A stretch of DNA of 19,972 nt from JBHPGW01 sp042569785 (GCA_042569785.1 JBHPGW010000046.1:1-19972); one strand, 5' to 3'; positions 7,186-13,817 are shown, numbered from the stretch's first letter. Numbers and translations are program-made. The notes: a model not told the origin generated them from the letters alone.

Positions 7186-7637
7186 AACCACGGATTTCGC
7201 GGATTACACGGAATTAAAAGGATATAAAGCATGAGTGAAAGTGACTTATTATATTCCGAATTGACCAGGCCCATTATTGGGGCTGCAATGGAAGTTCACA
7301 AAATTCTTGGTGCAGGATTTCTTGAAAGTGTTTACGAAGAAGTTATTGCAATCGAATTTGATTTGCGAAAAATACTCTATGAACGACAAAAACAGATTGA
7401 TGTTATTTACAAAGGCCGATTTGCTAAACAGTTTGTCTGTGATTTTATTGTATATGGTAAAATTATTGTTGAACTCAAGGCGATTAAAAAAATCTCAGAT
7501 ATCGAAAGAGCACAAGTTCTCAATTACTTAAAGGCCACAGATTTAAATTTAGGGTTGTTGCTCAATTTTGGCAATAGTTCCCTGGAGGTCAAAAGATTAA
7601 TTAATACAAATCCGTGAAATCTGTGTAATCCGTGGTT
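7186..7637 (+). mobile_element. GxxExxY cassette, copy 2, with imperfect inverted repeats
   Basis: Second cassette. The left repeat (7186-7215) is identical over its 30 nt to that of copy 1. The right repeat (7609-7637) differs by one base (aaatctgtg against aaatccgcg region). The interior gene and the ribosome binding site AAAAGGATAT are shared. The flanks differ from those of copy 1: here it lies between the GTPase and a DUF6485-like gene. The two copies therefore share a boundary set by the inverted repeats, which supports transposition, or gene conversion of the whole unit. Confidence 0.72.
7231..7617 (+). CDS. GxxExxY family small PD-(D/E)XK nuclease-like protein, copy 2
   Basis: Near twin of the protein at 2137 (119 of 128 residues identical), with the GFLESVY motif and the D71, E81, K83 putative nuclease residues all kept. 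Changes are scattered (Ser2, Asp44, Leu49, Gln55, Gly76, Ile88, Ser89, Ile91, Asn125) and none touches the predicted active site. The start is ATG, spaced after AAAAGGATATAAAGC. The stop TGA lies within the right inverted repeat. Both copies are full length, which suggests recent duplication or selection to keep the protein. Confidence 0.9.
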   Translation: MSESDLLYSELTRPIIGAAMEVHKILGAGFLESVYEEVIAIEFDLRKILYERQKQIDVIYKGRFAKQFVCDFIVYGKIIVELKAIKKISDIERAQVLNYLKATDLNLGLLLNFGNSSLEVKRLINTNP

Positions 7638-7659
7638 TTAAAAATATAAGGAATTAAAG

Positions 7660-7854
7660 ATGGAATGTAAGAAAGAACAAAATCTCAATCGCTGCAATTG
7701 TTCATATCCGGGGTGTGATAAAAAAGGCGTTTGCTGTGACTGTATTAGCTATCATTTGTCAATGAAGCAGTTGCCCGGCTGTTGTTTTCCTGACGAAGTC
7801 GAGAAAACTTATGATCGCAGCTTCAAAGCGTTCGGCAAAGCGTGGAACCTGTAA
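7660..7854 (+). CDS. small Cys-rich protein, DUF6485-like
   Basis: A 64-aa protein that starts MECKKEQNLNRCNC and has nine cysteines in the pattern C3, C12, C14, C19, C25, C26, C28 and a later CC pair, ending with EKTYDRSFKAFGKAWNL. This matches my memory of the DUF6485 family found in anaerobic and planctomycete genomes. The cysteine pattern suggests metal binding, but the function is unknown. AAGGAATTAAAG precedes the ATG. It ends 10 nt before the convergent PHP-domain gene. Confidence 0.75.
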   Translation: MECKKEQNLNRCNCSYPGCDKKGVCCDCISYHLSMKQLPGCCFPDEVEKTYDRSFKAFGKAWNL

Positions 7855-7863
7855 AACGAATTT

Positions 7864-8610
7864 CTACAAAGACTCAGGTCCGATCAGGCTGTTGGCAGGC
7901 AGTTTGTCGAGGATGGTTGATGTGAAACTTGTTAGGCCGATCTCTTCGGGGCTGTGCGCATCTGAGCCGTAGATAAGTTTTACGCCGGCATCGAGAGCTG
8001 TTTGGTATATTCTGTGCCAATTGTTGTAGCAGTAAGGGTTGATCTTATGGCCGTTATGCTCATTTATCTCCCATGTTATATTATTATGAGCTGAAATTTC
8101 GGCTGCTTCGGCGAAAACTTGCAGGACGTGATTAAAGATAGGCTCAATATCCATCGCACAGGCCAGCACTCTACCAGGGTGCGCCAAGGTGTCGATACGC
8201 GGATTCGATACGATCCCGAGCAAACTCGACCGCCAGCGTTCAAACATCGATTGAGGTTCTAAACTGCAATCTGACCATTGGCGTGGGTAATTGCCAACGC
8301 CTGGAATATAATGAAACCCCGCGACTACGTAGTCGATCCCGTCGAGATCGTCAGTCACCAGCCGACCGTCGCAGAACCTGCCGTCAACATCGATCTCAGC
8401 ACCGACAATAACCCGGCAATTATGTTCGATCTTAGCCGCATCCTCGCGAATCCACTCCATGACATTCAGATCCAACGGCTTAAAGACATGAGTTGCGATA
8501 GCAATAGTTTTTAATCCAAGCTCATCGGCGCGAGCAAGTATAGCCTTAATATTCATAGGCTTAGCATGCCCGCAGTATTCAGTATGTATATGCATATCAT
8601 AATCGATCAT
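7864..8610 (-). CDS. PHP-domain phosphoesterase (histidinol-phosphatase-like)
   Basis: A 248-aa PHP-superfamily protein, a metal-dependent phosphoesterase fold. Visible metal-ligand motifs are DMHIHTEYCGH (HxH at residues 7 and 9), ATHVF, GAEIDVDG, AGFHYIPG, LAHPGR and YGSDAHSPEEIG near the C-terminus. I start at the ATG at 8610, because the HxH motif should lie a few residues from the N-terminus; the 16-aa upstream extension has no family support. The substrate is not predictable: relatives include histidinol phosphatase, polymerase-associated domains and nucleoside phosphatases. It is convergent with the DUF6485-like gene and divergent from the MNT-HEPN gene. Confidence 0.85.
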   Translation of the reverse strand: MIDYDMHIHTEYCGHAKPMNIKAILARADELGLKTIAIATHVFKPLDLNVMEWIREDAAKIEHNCRVIVGAEIDVDGRFCDGRLVTDDLDGIDYVVAGFHYIPGVGNYPRQWSDCSLEPQSMFERWRSSLLGIVSNPRIDTLAHPGRVLACAMDIEPIFNHVLQVFAEAAEISAHNNITWEINEHNGHKINPYCYNNWHRIYQTALDAGVKLIYGSDAHSPEEIGLTSFTSTILDKLPANSLIGPESL

Positions 8611-8717
8611 ACGCCCCAGTATAACAAAAACCAACCCAAAATCCACAATCAAGCTCATTAGTCAATTTTTGCATTTTTCCTTTTACTTTTCCCATTTTCT
8701 ATATCATAATACCACCT

Positions 8718-9587
8718 ATGAAAAAGTCCTTATCACATTTGCCGCAATTAAAGCAGGATGAATTAGAACTTATCGCCATGAAGATCCGCTCGCTTTGCGA
8801 AGATGTTCAGATGGTGGTTCTGTTCGGCTCCTACGCCAGAGGCGACTGGAAGGACGGCCCGCATGAACAGGGCAGGGGCCGGCTGATAATCCATAAAAGA
8901 AGCGATTACGATATCCTCGTCCTGACAGCTAATGAATACACCGCCCGCGATATCAGCCTTTGGGACAAGGTCAAAGATAAACTCGCCGAAAGCGAACTAA
9001 GTACCCACGTTCGGATAATCGCCCGCGATGTCGATTTCGTCAACTTTAAACTAATGGATGGCCAATACTTCTTCACCGAGATATGCGAGCAGGGAATTAT
9101 TCTGTACGACTCCGGCAGGTTCAAACTCCGGCAAAAGAAAGAGCTTAACCCAGCCAAAGCAAAACAACACGCACAAGCTAATTTCGACGAAGCATTCACA
9201 AGCGCAAAGAACTTCTATACCTTATTCGAAACCGCTTTTGAAAAGAAATTGTACAAGGAAGCTGCCTTTCTTTTACACCAAGCCACCGAGTTCGCATCCA
9301 AGACTATTCTATTGGTCTTTGGTAGTGAGTGTCCACAGGAGCATCATTTAGATATTTTAGGCGACCTTGCCGCCGACTACTGCCCGCAGTTAGCTGGCAT
9401 ATTGCCGAGAGAGACCGACGAGGAAAAGGAACTGTTTGAATTGTTGGACTACGCCTACATAGGAGCCCGCTACGACATGCACTACAAAATAACAAAACAT
9501 CAGTTAGAAAAGTTAGCCCCGTGTGTTAAAGAATTACATACAAAAACTGAAATTGTGTGTAAGGAAAAGATAGAAAGCTTTACTTAG
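8718..9587 (+). CDS. nucleotidyltransferase (MNT) - HEPN fusion protein
   Basis: A 289-aa two-domain protein. Residues 1-125 form a minimal nucleotidyltransferase: GSYARGDW (37-44) and SDYDILV (62-68) with the D63/D65 pair. An insertion (KDGPHEQGRGR) separates the two motifs. Residues from about 150 to 280 are helical and HEPN-like (AAFLLHQATEFASKTILLVF, AYIGARYDMHYKIT). The canonical HEPN RNase motif Rx4-6H is not clear: the best match is RYDMH, with three residues between. Separate MNT and HEPN proteins act as antitoxin and toxin; here both are fused, so a toxin role is uncertain. It lies alone, divergent from the PHP gene. Confidence 0.82.
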   Translation: MKKSLSHLPQLKQDELELIAMKIRSLCEDVQMVVLFGSYARGDWKDGPHEQGRGRLIIHKRSDYDILVLTANEYTARDISLWDKVKDKLAESELSTHVRIIARDVDFVNFKLMDGQYFFTEICEQGIILYDSGRFKLRQKKELNPAKAKQHAQANFDEAFTSAKNFYTLFETAFEKKLYKEAAFLLHQATEFASKTILLVFGSECPQEHHLDILGDLAADYCPQLAGILPRETDEEKELFELLDYAYIGARYDMHYKITKHQLEKLAPCVKELHTKTEIVCKEKIESFT

Positions 9588-9664
9588 CCACAGAGGGGTA
9601 CAGAGAAATAATAAATCGTAAATAGTATTGTGTGACATTATTTTTGTAAAGGACTCAAACAGAC

Positions 9665-10081
9665 ATGAGCGTCTCTGTCATAGCCACAATTATTACAGTG
9701 TTAGGGAGTGCGATAGTTGCCGCTATTACCTTTTGCCTGACCAAGAAACATGAGCTATCAGTTCAATGGCGAAATGAGAAACTAAACCACTACAAAGCAC
9801 TTTTCTCGTCAATATCTGAGCTTGCTGATAATGGAATAAAACAAGAGGGTGCCGGTAAGAGATTTGCGCTTGCTGTAAATACGATATTTCTTGTTGCTCC
9901 ACAGTACGTTATTAGTGCCCTAATGGATTTTTGCGATGAAATTCAATCTTCAAATCTTAATAAGTCTTCTGAACGTCATGATGAATTGTTAAAGAAACTG
10001 GTGCTTGCAGTGCGTAAGGATATTGGACTTGTAAAAGGGGACAATATAGATAATTTCAAAATTCACCTTATGAGTTCTTAG
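9665..10081 (+). CDS. hypothetical 138-aa protein with N-terminal membrane anchor
   Basis: The product has one hydrophobic segment (about residues 4-25, IATIITVLGSAIVAAITFCL), then a charged helical body (KKHELSVQWRNEKLNHYKAL ...) that should face the cytosol. The shape, a membrane anchor followed by a WRxEKLxHYK stretch, resembles a widespread family of small unknown proteins; I cannot name it. AAAGGA lies about 11 nt before the ATG. Function unknown. Confidence 0.7.
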   Translation: MSVSVIATIITVLGSAIVAAITFCLTKKHELSVQWRNEKLNHYKALFSSISELADNGIKQEGAGKRFALAVNTIFLVAPQYVISALMDFCDEIQSSNLNKSSERHDELLKKLVLAVRKDIGLVKGDNIDNFKIHLMSS

Positions 10082-10175
10082 TGTTGTCCCTGCAAAATAA
10101 TCCCGCAAATTCATATAATTGCAAGTTACAATAATACATTCGGAATATAACTGTTACTAAATAAGGAGTAGTATA

Positions 10176-10382
10176 ATGGGATGGATAATAGGTGTAGTTA
10201 TATTGGTGGTTATTATTGCGGCATTTACTGGGCCTGGGACATGTGATATATGCGATCTGCCAATAAAAAAGAAGCACTATACATACAAAATTGATGGGAA
10301 GAAGCAAAAGTTATGCCCCAAGTGTAACAATCAAATGGAGCGTAAGATAAGCAAGGAGGCTTTCAAAAGAAAATTTAGTTAA
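10176..10382 (+). CDS. small membrane-anchored zinc-ribbon protein
   Basis: A 68-aa protein with a hydrophobic N-terminus (residues 3-18) and two CxxC pairs (C23/C26 and C47/C50), which together look like one zinc ribbon. A basic tail follows (KISKEAFKRKFS). TAAGGAGT is well placed ahead of the ATG. It lies 94 nt after the 138-aa membrane protein in the same direction and may be co-transcribed. The function is unknown. Confidence 0.7.
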   Translation: MGWIIGVVILVVIIAAFTGPGTCDICDLPIKKKHYTYKIDGKKQKLCPKCNNQMERKISKEAFKRKFS

Positions 10383-10450
10383 TCAGCCGTGTATGGTGTA
10401 CAACTTGTTTGCACACGCGGAATCATTTAATAAAAGAGATTGGACGAAGT

Positions 10451-10516
10451 TGTCATTCCTGCGGAAGCAGGAATCCAGTAAAAGAAAAATGGATACCCGC
10501 CTGCGCGGGTATGACA
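10451..10516. repeat. double-hairpin palindromic repeat (tgtcattcc ... gtatgaca)
   Basis: A 66-nt element with ends tgtcat and atgaca. The left half folds as TTCCTGC-GGAA-GCAGGAA, the right half as TACCCGC-CTGC-GCGGGTA, and the two halves are also inverted copies of each other (atccag / tggat). This layout is familiar as a dispersed extragenic palindrome in many proteobacterial and environmental genomes. There is no T-run, so it is not a classical terminator. Confidence 0.75.
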
Positions 10517-10555
10517 GTGTGGTAGGCGGATAAATATTGAAAAACTAACGGGAAC

Positions 10556-10639
10556 CCTTTTAATTTACTATTTTCTATTGACGATTTACTATTATTTTCA
10601 AAATCTGCGTTAATCCTGCGTTAATCCGTGTCAGAAAAC
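10556..10639. repeat. composite AT-rich repeat unit, copy A
   Basis: The unit starts ccttttaatttactatttt, passes through ctattga and tttactatt, then ttcaaaatc, and ends in 'taatccgtgtcagaaaa'. The last part resembles one arm of the GxxExxY cassette ends. Copy B begins 185 nt downstream with the same opening. Confidence 0.7.
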
Positions 10640-10640
10640 C

Positions 10641-10732
10641 AGTTTTTAGTTTTGAATTTTTAGTTAAATCCGTGTAAATCCCGTTAATCCTGTCTAAAAG
10701 CAGTATCTCGTATCTCGTGAAGCGTATCTTGC
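10641..10732. repeat. mixed repeat patch between units A and B
   Basis: This patch has a gtttttagttttgaattttt array (also at 6151), an 'aaatccgtgtaaatccc' arm (10666 on), and a heptamer array gtatctc-gtatctc-gtgaagc-gtatctt (10703-10732) related to the one at 13769-13800. Confidence 0.6.
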
Positions 10733-10740
10733 AAAACAAG

Positions 10741-10818
10741 CCTTTTTAATTTACTATTTTCTATTGAATATTTACTATTTTTCAAAATCCATGTAAATCT
10801 GCGTTAATCCCGTCAAAA
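10741..10818. repeat. composite AT-rich repeat unit, copy B
   Basis: Same order of parts as copy A: cctttttaatttactattt, ctattga, tttactatt, ttcaaaatcc, then 'tctgcgttaatcccgtcaaaa'. It runs directly into the A-run of the minus-strand terminator. Confidence 0.7.
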
Positions 10819-10852
10819 AAAAAAGCCAGTCGCAAAAACCCACGACTGGCTT
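10815..10852 (-). terminator. rho-independent terminator on the minus strand
   Basis: A perfect 10-bp stem (AAGCCAGTCG at 10823-10832, CGACTGGCTT at 10843-10852) with a 10-nt loop. On the minus strand it is followed by a run of ten T (the A-run at 10815-10824). No minus-strand gene lies upstream of it for at least 600 bp, so it may end an unannotated small RNA. Confidence 0.65.
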
Positions 10853-10895
10853 CGGAGGAGGGTGATGAGCATCTACTGTATATAGTTATGCGCAA
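10853..10895 (-). ncRNA. candidate small RNA body ending at the terminator
   Basis: Speculative. On the minus strand a TATATA box (near 10878-10883) lies about 30 nt before the terminator stem. The short transcript it could give carries CUCAUCACCCUCCUCC before the hairpin. That single-stranded segment is complementary to a strong ribosome binding site and start codon of the form GGAGGAGGGTGATGAG. No good -35 box is seen. Confidence 0.25.
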
Positions 10896-10970
10896 CAATT
10901 CAAGTAAAAGTTAAGTAAATCTTTCTTTTTGCGGAACCTCCGGTTTCGCTACGCGGCTCCTTCGGTGTCT

Positions 10971-11025
10971 CTGGATAACTAACGATCCAGAAGAAGGGCC
11001 AACTTTCGTACGGACAAGTTGGCCC
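10971..11025. other. two adjacent strong hairpins in gene-free DNA
   Basis: CTGGAT / ATCCAG (10971-10976 with 10985-10990) is followed by a perfect 10-bp stem, GGGCCAACTT / AAGTTGGCCC (10996-11005 with 11016-11025), with a 10-nt loop. No T-run follows on either strand. This could be structured RNA or another extragenic palindrome. Confidence 0.6.
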
Positions 11026-11080
11026 GGTATGGAATGATTCAGTTCTTCTCTATTTATATAAGCGTAGCAGATAGGGCAAA

Positions 11081-11137
11081 TATTGAATATTTATTATTGT
11101 TTCAAAATCCGTGTAAATCCTGTAATCCCGTCAAAAA
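11081..11137. repeat. composite AT-rich repeat unit, copy C (partial)
   Basis: Lacks the first ~20 nt of units A and B, but keeps tattgaatatttattatt, ttcaaaatccgtgtaaatcc and the end cgtcaaaaa. Confidence 0.6.
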
Positions 11138-11147
11138 GTTAGTTGTT

Positions 11148-11213
11148 GGCCCCGCGCAGCGGATTAAAGCCCCCACGGCGCTTGAGCGGGGAAGAAATCC
11201 CCTTTTCAGACCA
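11148..11213. other. GC-rich foldable segment
   Basis: CCCCGC and GCGGGG can pair across an internal loop with GCG/CGC. An alternative is a hairpin GGGGA-agaaa-TCCCC followed by TTTT, a weak + strand terminator shape. Open frames crossing it have no family likeness. Confidence 0.4.
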
Positions 11214-11321
11214 AAAACGAACATTCCCAATATCAAATGCCGCATCTGAGCGTAGGATAAGGCATTCCATGTATCGAATGGAGCTTATCGATGATCAAAT
11301 ATTCATCTATCGAAAAGCACT

Positions 11322-11396
11322 TTTCAAATCTGCGCTATCCTGTGCAATCTGCGGTTAAAATAAATCGTAAATAGTCGATAGTCAATCGTAAATTAC
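11322..11396. repeat. repeat unit D (diverged, with inverted taaatcgtaaatagt array)
   Basis: A ttttcaaatctgcg ... caatctgcggtta arm is followed by aaatcgtaaatagtcgatag and caatcgtaaatta. The latter is the reverse-complement form of the array that opens units A and B. A short piece of the same array (taaatcgtaaatagta) is near 9611. Confidence 0.55.
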
Positions 11397-11433
11397 TCGG
11401 TGCCTTTGCCCCTTTCTTTGTCTGTTTTTTATC

Positions 11434-11462
11434 TTGCCGTAGCGTTTTTTTCTTATTACAAT
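11434..11462 (+). promoter_or_regulatory. candidate sigma70-type promoter for the rhomboid gene
   Basis: TTGCCG (11434-11439), 17 nt, TACAAT (11457-11462). Four of six and five of six bases fit consensus. It would start transcription about 30 nt before the rhomboid ATG. Confidence 0.45.
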
Positions 11463-11499
11463 GCCGGTTTGCAAATTTTGTTAAGACTGGTATTTAAGT

Positions 11500-12693
11500 A
11501 TGATATTCGTATTACCAATTCGTACAAGTATTCGGCCCTGGCGGACGCCTTGGGCCAATTACGCCCTGATCGCGGCTAATATTCTATTTTTTTTGATCAC
11601 ATACGTTGAGGCGCACAGAGCTATCATCAACGGCCAATTCGTTATAACTTCGCACCGGCTCTGGGTCTATAATTTCATTCTCCACCCGGCTAACTGGCAG
11701 TGGTTTCAGTTTATATCATACGCTTTCCTGCACGGTGGCTTATGGCACCTGATCGGCAATATGTTCTTCCTATATCTTTTCGGCAACAATGTAAACGACA
11801 AACTCGGCAATTTTTGGTACTTAGTATTTTACATTGCAGGTGCTGTTTTCAGCGGTATCGGGCATGCGTTGATCAGCAGTAATCCAGTCCTTGGCGCAAG
11901 CGGCGCCGTCGCTGCGGTTACTGGGGCGTACCTGGTACTGTTCCCGCAAACACTGATAACCGTTTTCTACTGGCTGTTCTATTTCATGGATACTTTCGAG
12001 GTGTCCGCTTTGTATTTGATCGGCTTCAAGTTGATCTTCTGGGACAATATGGCAGGAAGAACTGGGGGCAACATCGCTTACAATGCCCACCTGGCAGGCT
12101 ATGCCTTCGGTATTCTCTCGATCCTTATTCTCATTACCACCGGAAAGATCAGTCACAGTCAATTCGATCTGTGGGCGATGATGAAAAGATGGAATCTCCG
12201 CCGACAGCACCGAAGTGCAGTCACTTCCGGCTATGACCCGTTCAAAGGGCAAACCAGCAAAAAAATAAAAGCGAAGGAAGTGGAAAAAACCCCGGCTGAG
12301 AAACAAGCCGAAGAAAAGGTCAATCAGCTTCGAGCTGACATCGGCTCGCGAATGGCAGATCGCAATTTGTCCGCTGCCGCCCAGTTGTATCTCGAATTGG
12401 CCCAACTCGACCCCGAACAGGTTCCGCCTCAACAATATCTGCTCGATATCGCCAATCAATTGGCAAGCGACAGTAAACACGCAGAAGCCGCAAATGCCTA
12501 TGAAAAATTCCTCTCGTTTTACAAAAATTACGAGTACATCGAACAGGTACAGTTGATGTTAGGGTTGATATACTGCCGGTATTTAAACCAGTCGCAGGCC
12601 GCGATCAAATACTTAAAAGCAGCAGAGAAAAAGCTCACCGATCCGGGGCAACTGAAAATGTGCAAAGACGAACTTGCCAAGTTACAAAATTAA
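11500..12693 (+). CDS. rhomboid-family intramembrane serine protease with helical C-terminal extension
   Basis: A 397-aa integral membrane protein. Residues 1-215 hold the rhomboid core: an N-terminal membrane helix (about 20-37), HGGLWHLIGNMFFLYLFG (H83, N87), the catalytic serine in GASGA (S134) and the catalytic histidine in NAHLAGYAFG (H197). The dyad and the oxyanion-side Asn are intact, so an active protease is likely. Residues 250-397 form a cytosolic extension: a charged linker, then TPR-like helices (AAAQLYLELAQLDPEQ, HAEAANAYEKFLSFY, QAAIKYLKAAEKKL) that may bind partners. Substrates are unknown. It stands alone, after a gene-free repeat region. Confidence 0.92.
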   Translation: MIFVLPIRTSIRPWRTPWANYALIAANILFFLITYVEAHRAIINGQFVITSHRLWVYNFILHPANWQWFQFISYAFLHGGLWHLIGNMFFLYLFGNNVNDKLGNFWYLVFYIAGAVFSGIGHALISSNPVLGASGAVAAVTGAYLVLFPQTLITVFYWLFYFMDTFEVSALYLIGFKLIFWDNMAGRTGGNIAYNAHLAGYAFGILSILILITTGKISHSQFDLWAMMKRWNLRRQHRSAVTSGYDPFKGQTSKKIKAKEVEKTPAEKQAEEKVNQLRADIGSRMADRNLSAAAQLYLELAQLDPEQVPPQQYLLDIANQLASDSKHAEAANAYEKFLSFYKNYEYIEQVQLMLGLIYCRYLNQSQAAIKYLKAAEKKLTDPGQLKMCKDELAKLQN

Positions 12694-12797
12694 CACTTAG
12701 CTCAAGGCTTTGCCGGCTTTCTCCTTAACCTGTATTGACAACTGACACTCTTAATCATTCGATTCGAGTTTAGATTTAAAAAGTTTTATGTCACATA

Positions 12798-13376
12798 TTA
12801 AGGTTCATTCTTGTTTTTGTTCTCGTAAAGTGTTCGATGCAGTAAGCGTCCGGCAATTATCACAATCAGCAAGAATACCAAAAGTGATATTGTCGCATAT
12901 GAGCTGTATGAAGCTACACGGTCATGGAAATGGCGCAGGAATATTGCCCAGCCCAGTATAGCCAAATAAGTACTGGCCAATACAACTGTCATATTTACCC
13001 ATGTTCGCAGGCCTATCATAAAACCTATCACACAGCCTACAACAGGTCCGGTCATCCAAAATGGAAGCCAAACGAAAACGAACAGCCCTGATATTCCATA
13101 TCTCAGGATTTTGTCCTTATGAGTTTCTGCCGTCTTACGGATTCGCTCGAATGTCTTCTTGAGTCGTTTTATTACTAATAGATGGCGCCAGCTGAAAACG
13201 AACAATGGATAGAGTATAAGCACTAAAATAGTTTCGATCATGATACATATCGGTATTATCGTGCTGTATTTAAGACCCATCGAATATCCGAAAGCTATGC
13301 TCGCAGCTCTGCCGAACATGATCTCTGTGGCGGTGATTCCGATCAATGCCTGGGATTCTTCGGGAGACAGCAGCAT
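12798..13376 (-). CDS. multi-spanning membrane protein, small multi-drug export-like, main part
   Basis: A 192-aa hydrophobic protein with about five membrane segments and a central basic loop (RLKKTFERIRKTAETHKDK). The pattern EIMFGRAASIAFGYSMGL ... WMTGPVVGCVIGFMIGLR resembles the PF06695 'small multi-drug export' family (E..GAIP.GI..GL, then a G.L..GLR helix). The name is historical and transport is unproven. The first Met (13376) follows an in-frame TAA directly and sits inside the end of the 61-aa frame at 13343-13528. That frame supplies the missing N-terminal tail and first helix, so this is probably the larger half of a frameshifted gene. It is convergent with the rhomboid gene. Confidence 0.65.
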   Translation of the reverse strand: MLLSPEESQALIGITATEIMFGRAASIAFGYSMGLKYSTIIPICIMIETILVLILYPLFVFSWRHLLVIKRLKKTFERIRKTAETHKDKILRYGISGLFVFVWLPFWMTGPVVGCVIGFMIGLRTWVNMTVVLASTYLAILGWAIFLRHFHDRVASYSSYATISLLVFLLIVIIAGRLLHRTLYENKNKNEP

Positions 13377-13528
13377 TTAATTCCGAACCAAAGCGTAAAA
13401 ACAAACGCTAAAGCCACCCCGATCAGCAGGCATCGGCCCTCAGGGCTGTTAACCAGTGTGTTCTTTAGCTGATCCTTCTGATTTAGATTTGGCTTTATTA
13501 ACGAGTTATCATCGTTCTCTTCTGCCAT
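13343..13528 (-). pseudogene. N-terminal piece of the same membrane protein, other frame
   Basis: The 61-aa frame has a charged start (MAEENDDNSLIKP), then SPEGRCLLIGVALAFVFTLW, one membrane helix, and ends in a short non-hydrophobic tail (CCCLPKNPRH) typical of a shifted frame. It overlaps the start of the next frame by 34 nt. Joining the two at GIK/LLSPEE would give one protein of about 240 aa with an extra first helix. The shift falls near tgctgctgt. Alternatives are two translationally coupled proteins or programmed frameshifting; a sequencing or assembly error is also possible. Confidence 0.5.
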
Positions 13529-13768
13529 ATCTGTCGACGCTTTTATTTTTATTGGTCAACTACTCGTATAATTTCCTTTTTTTCTACACCTGATATTGTA
13601 CCGTTATCTTAGCCCAAAAGTAACAAAATAATGAACAACATCTCTCGCATAATAATACATCTTACTTAAAAGTTATTTTTTTATCAATATATTCCTGGGA
13701 TAATAGCAATTTTGGCTAATTGGTTTTTGTTTTGCAATTTTTTTGAAAATTTGCGAGAATGTATCGGC

Positions 13769-13800
13769 TACGCGATACGCGATACGATATACGCAATACT
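13769..13800. repeat. cgatacg-type short tandem array
   Basis: Four degenerate steps of about 8 nt (acgcgatacgcgatacgata, then tacgcaatact) just ahead of ftsY. It is related, in reverse orientation, to the gtatctc array at 10703-10732. It lies in the 290-bp gap between the minus-strand membrane protein gene and ftsY. The rest of the gap is AT-rich, with no clear feature. Confidence 0.6.
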
Positions 13801-13817
13801 AAAACGACAGGAGCAAT

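Noticed and set aside
10172..10177. TATAAT at the start of the zinc-ribbon gene as a -10 box
   Set aside because: It overlaps the ATG, which has a good Shine-Dalgarno site, so it would give a transcript without the start codon.
11019..11358. Two overlapping small open frames (76 and 71 aa)
   Set aside because: They run across repeat unit C and the GC-rich foldable segment, have no ribosome binding site, and their sequence is low-complexity, repeat-derived.
10441..11400. CRISPR array
   Set aside because: Repeats recur, but they vary in length and sequence, are not evenly spaced, and no cas genes are near.
13732..13760. Promoter for ftsY (TTGCAA, 17 nt, GAGAAT)
   Set aside because: Only four of six bases fit in each box, in strongly AT-rich DNA, so it is not distinguishable from chance.
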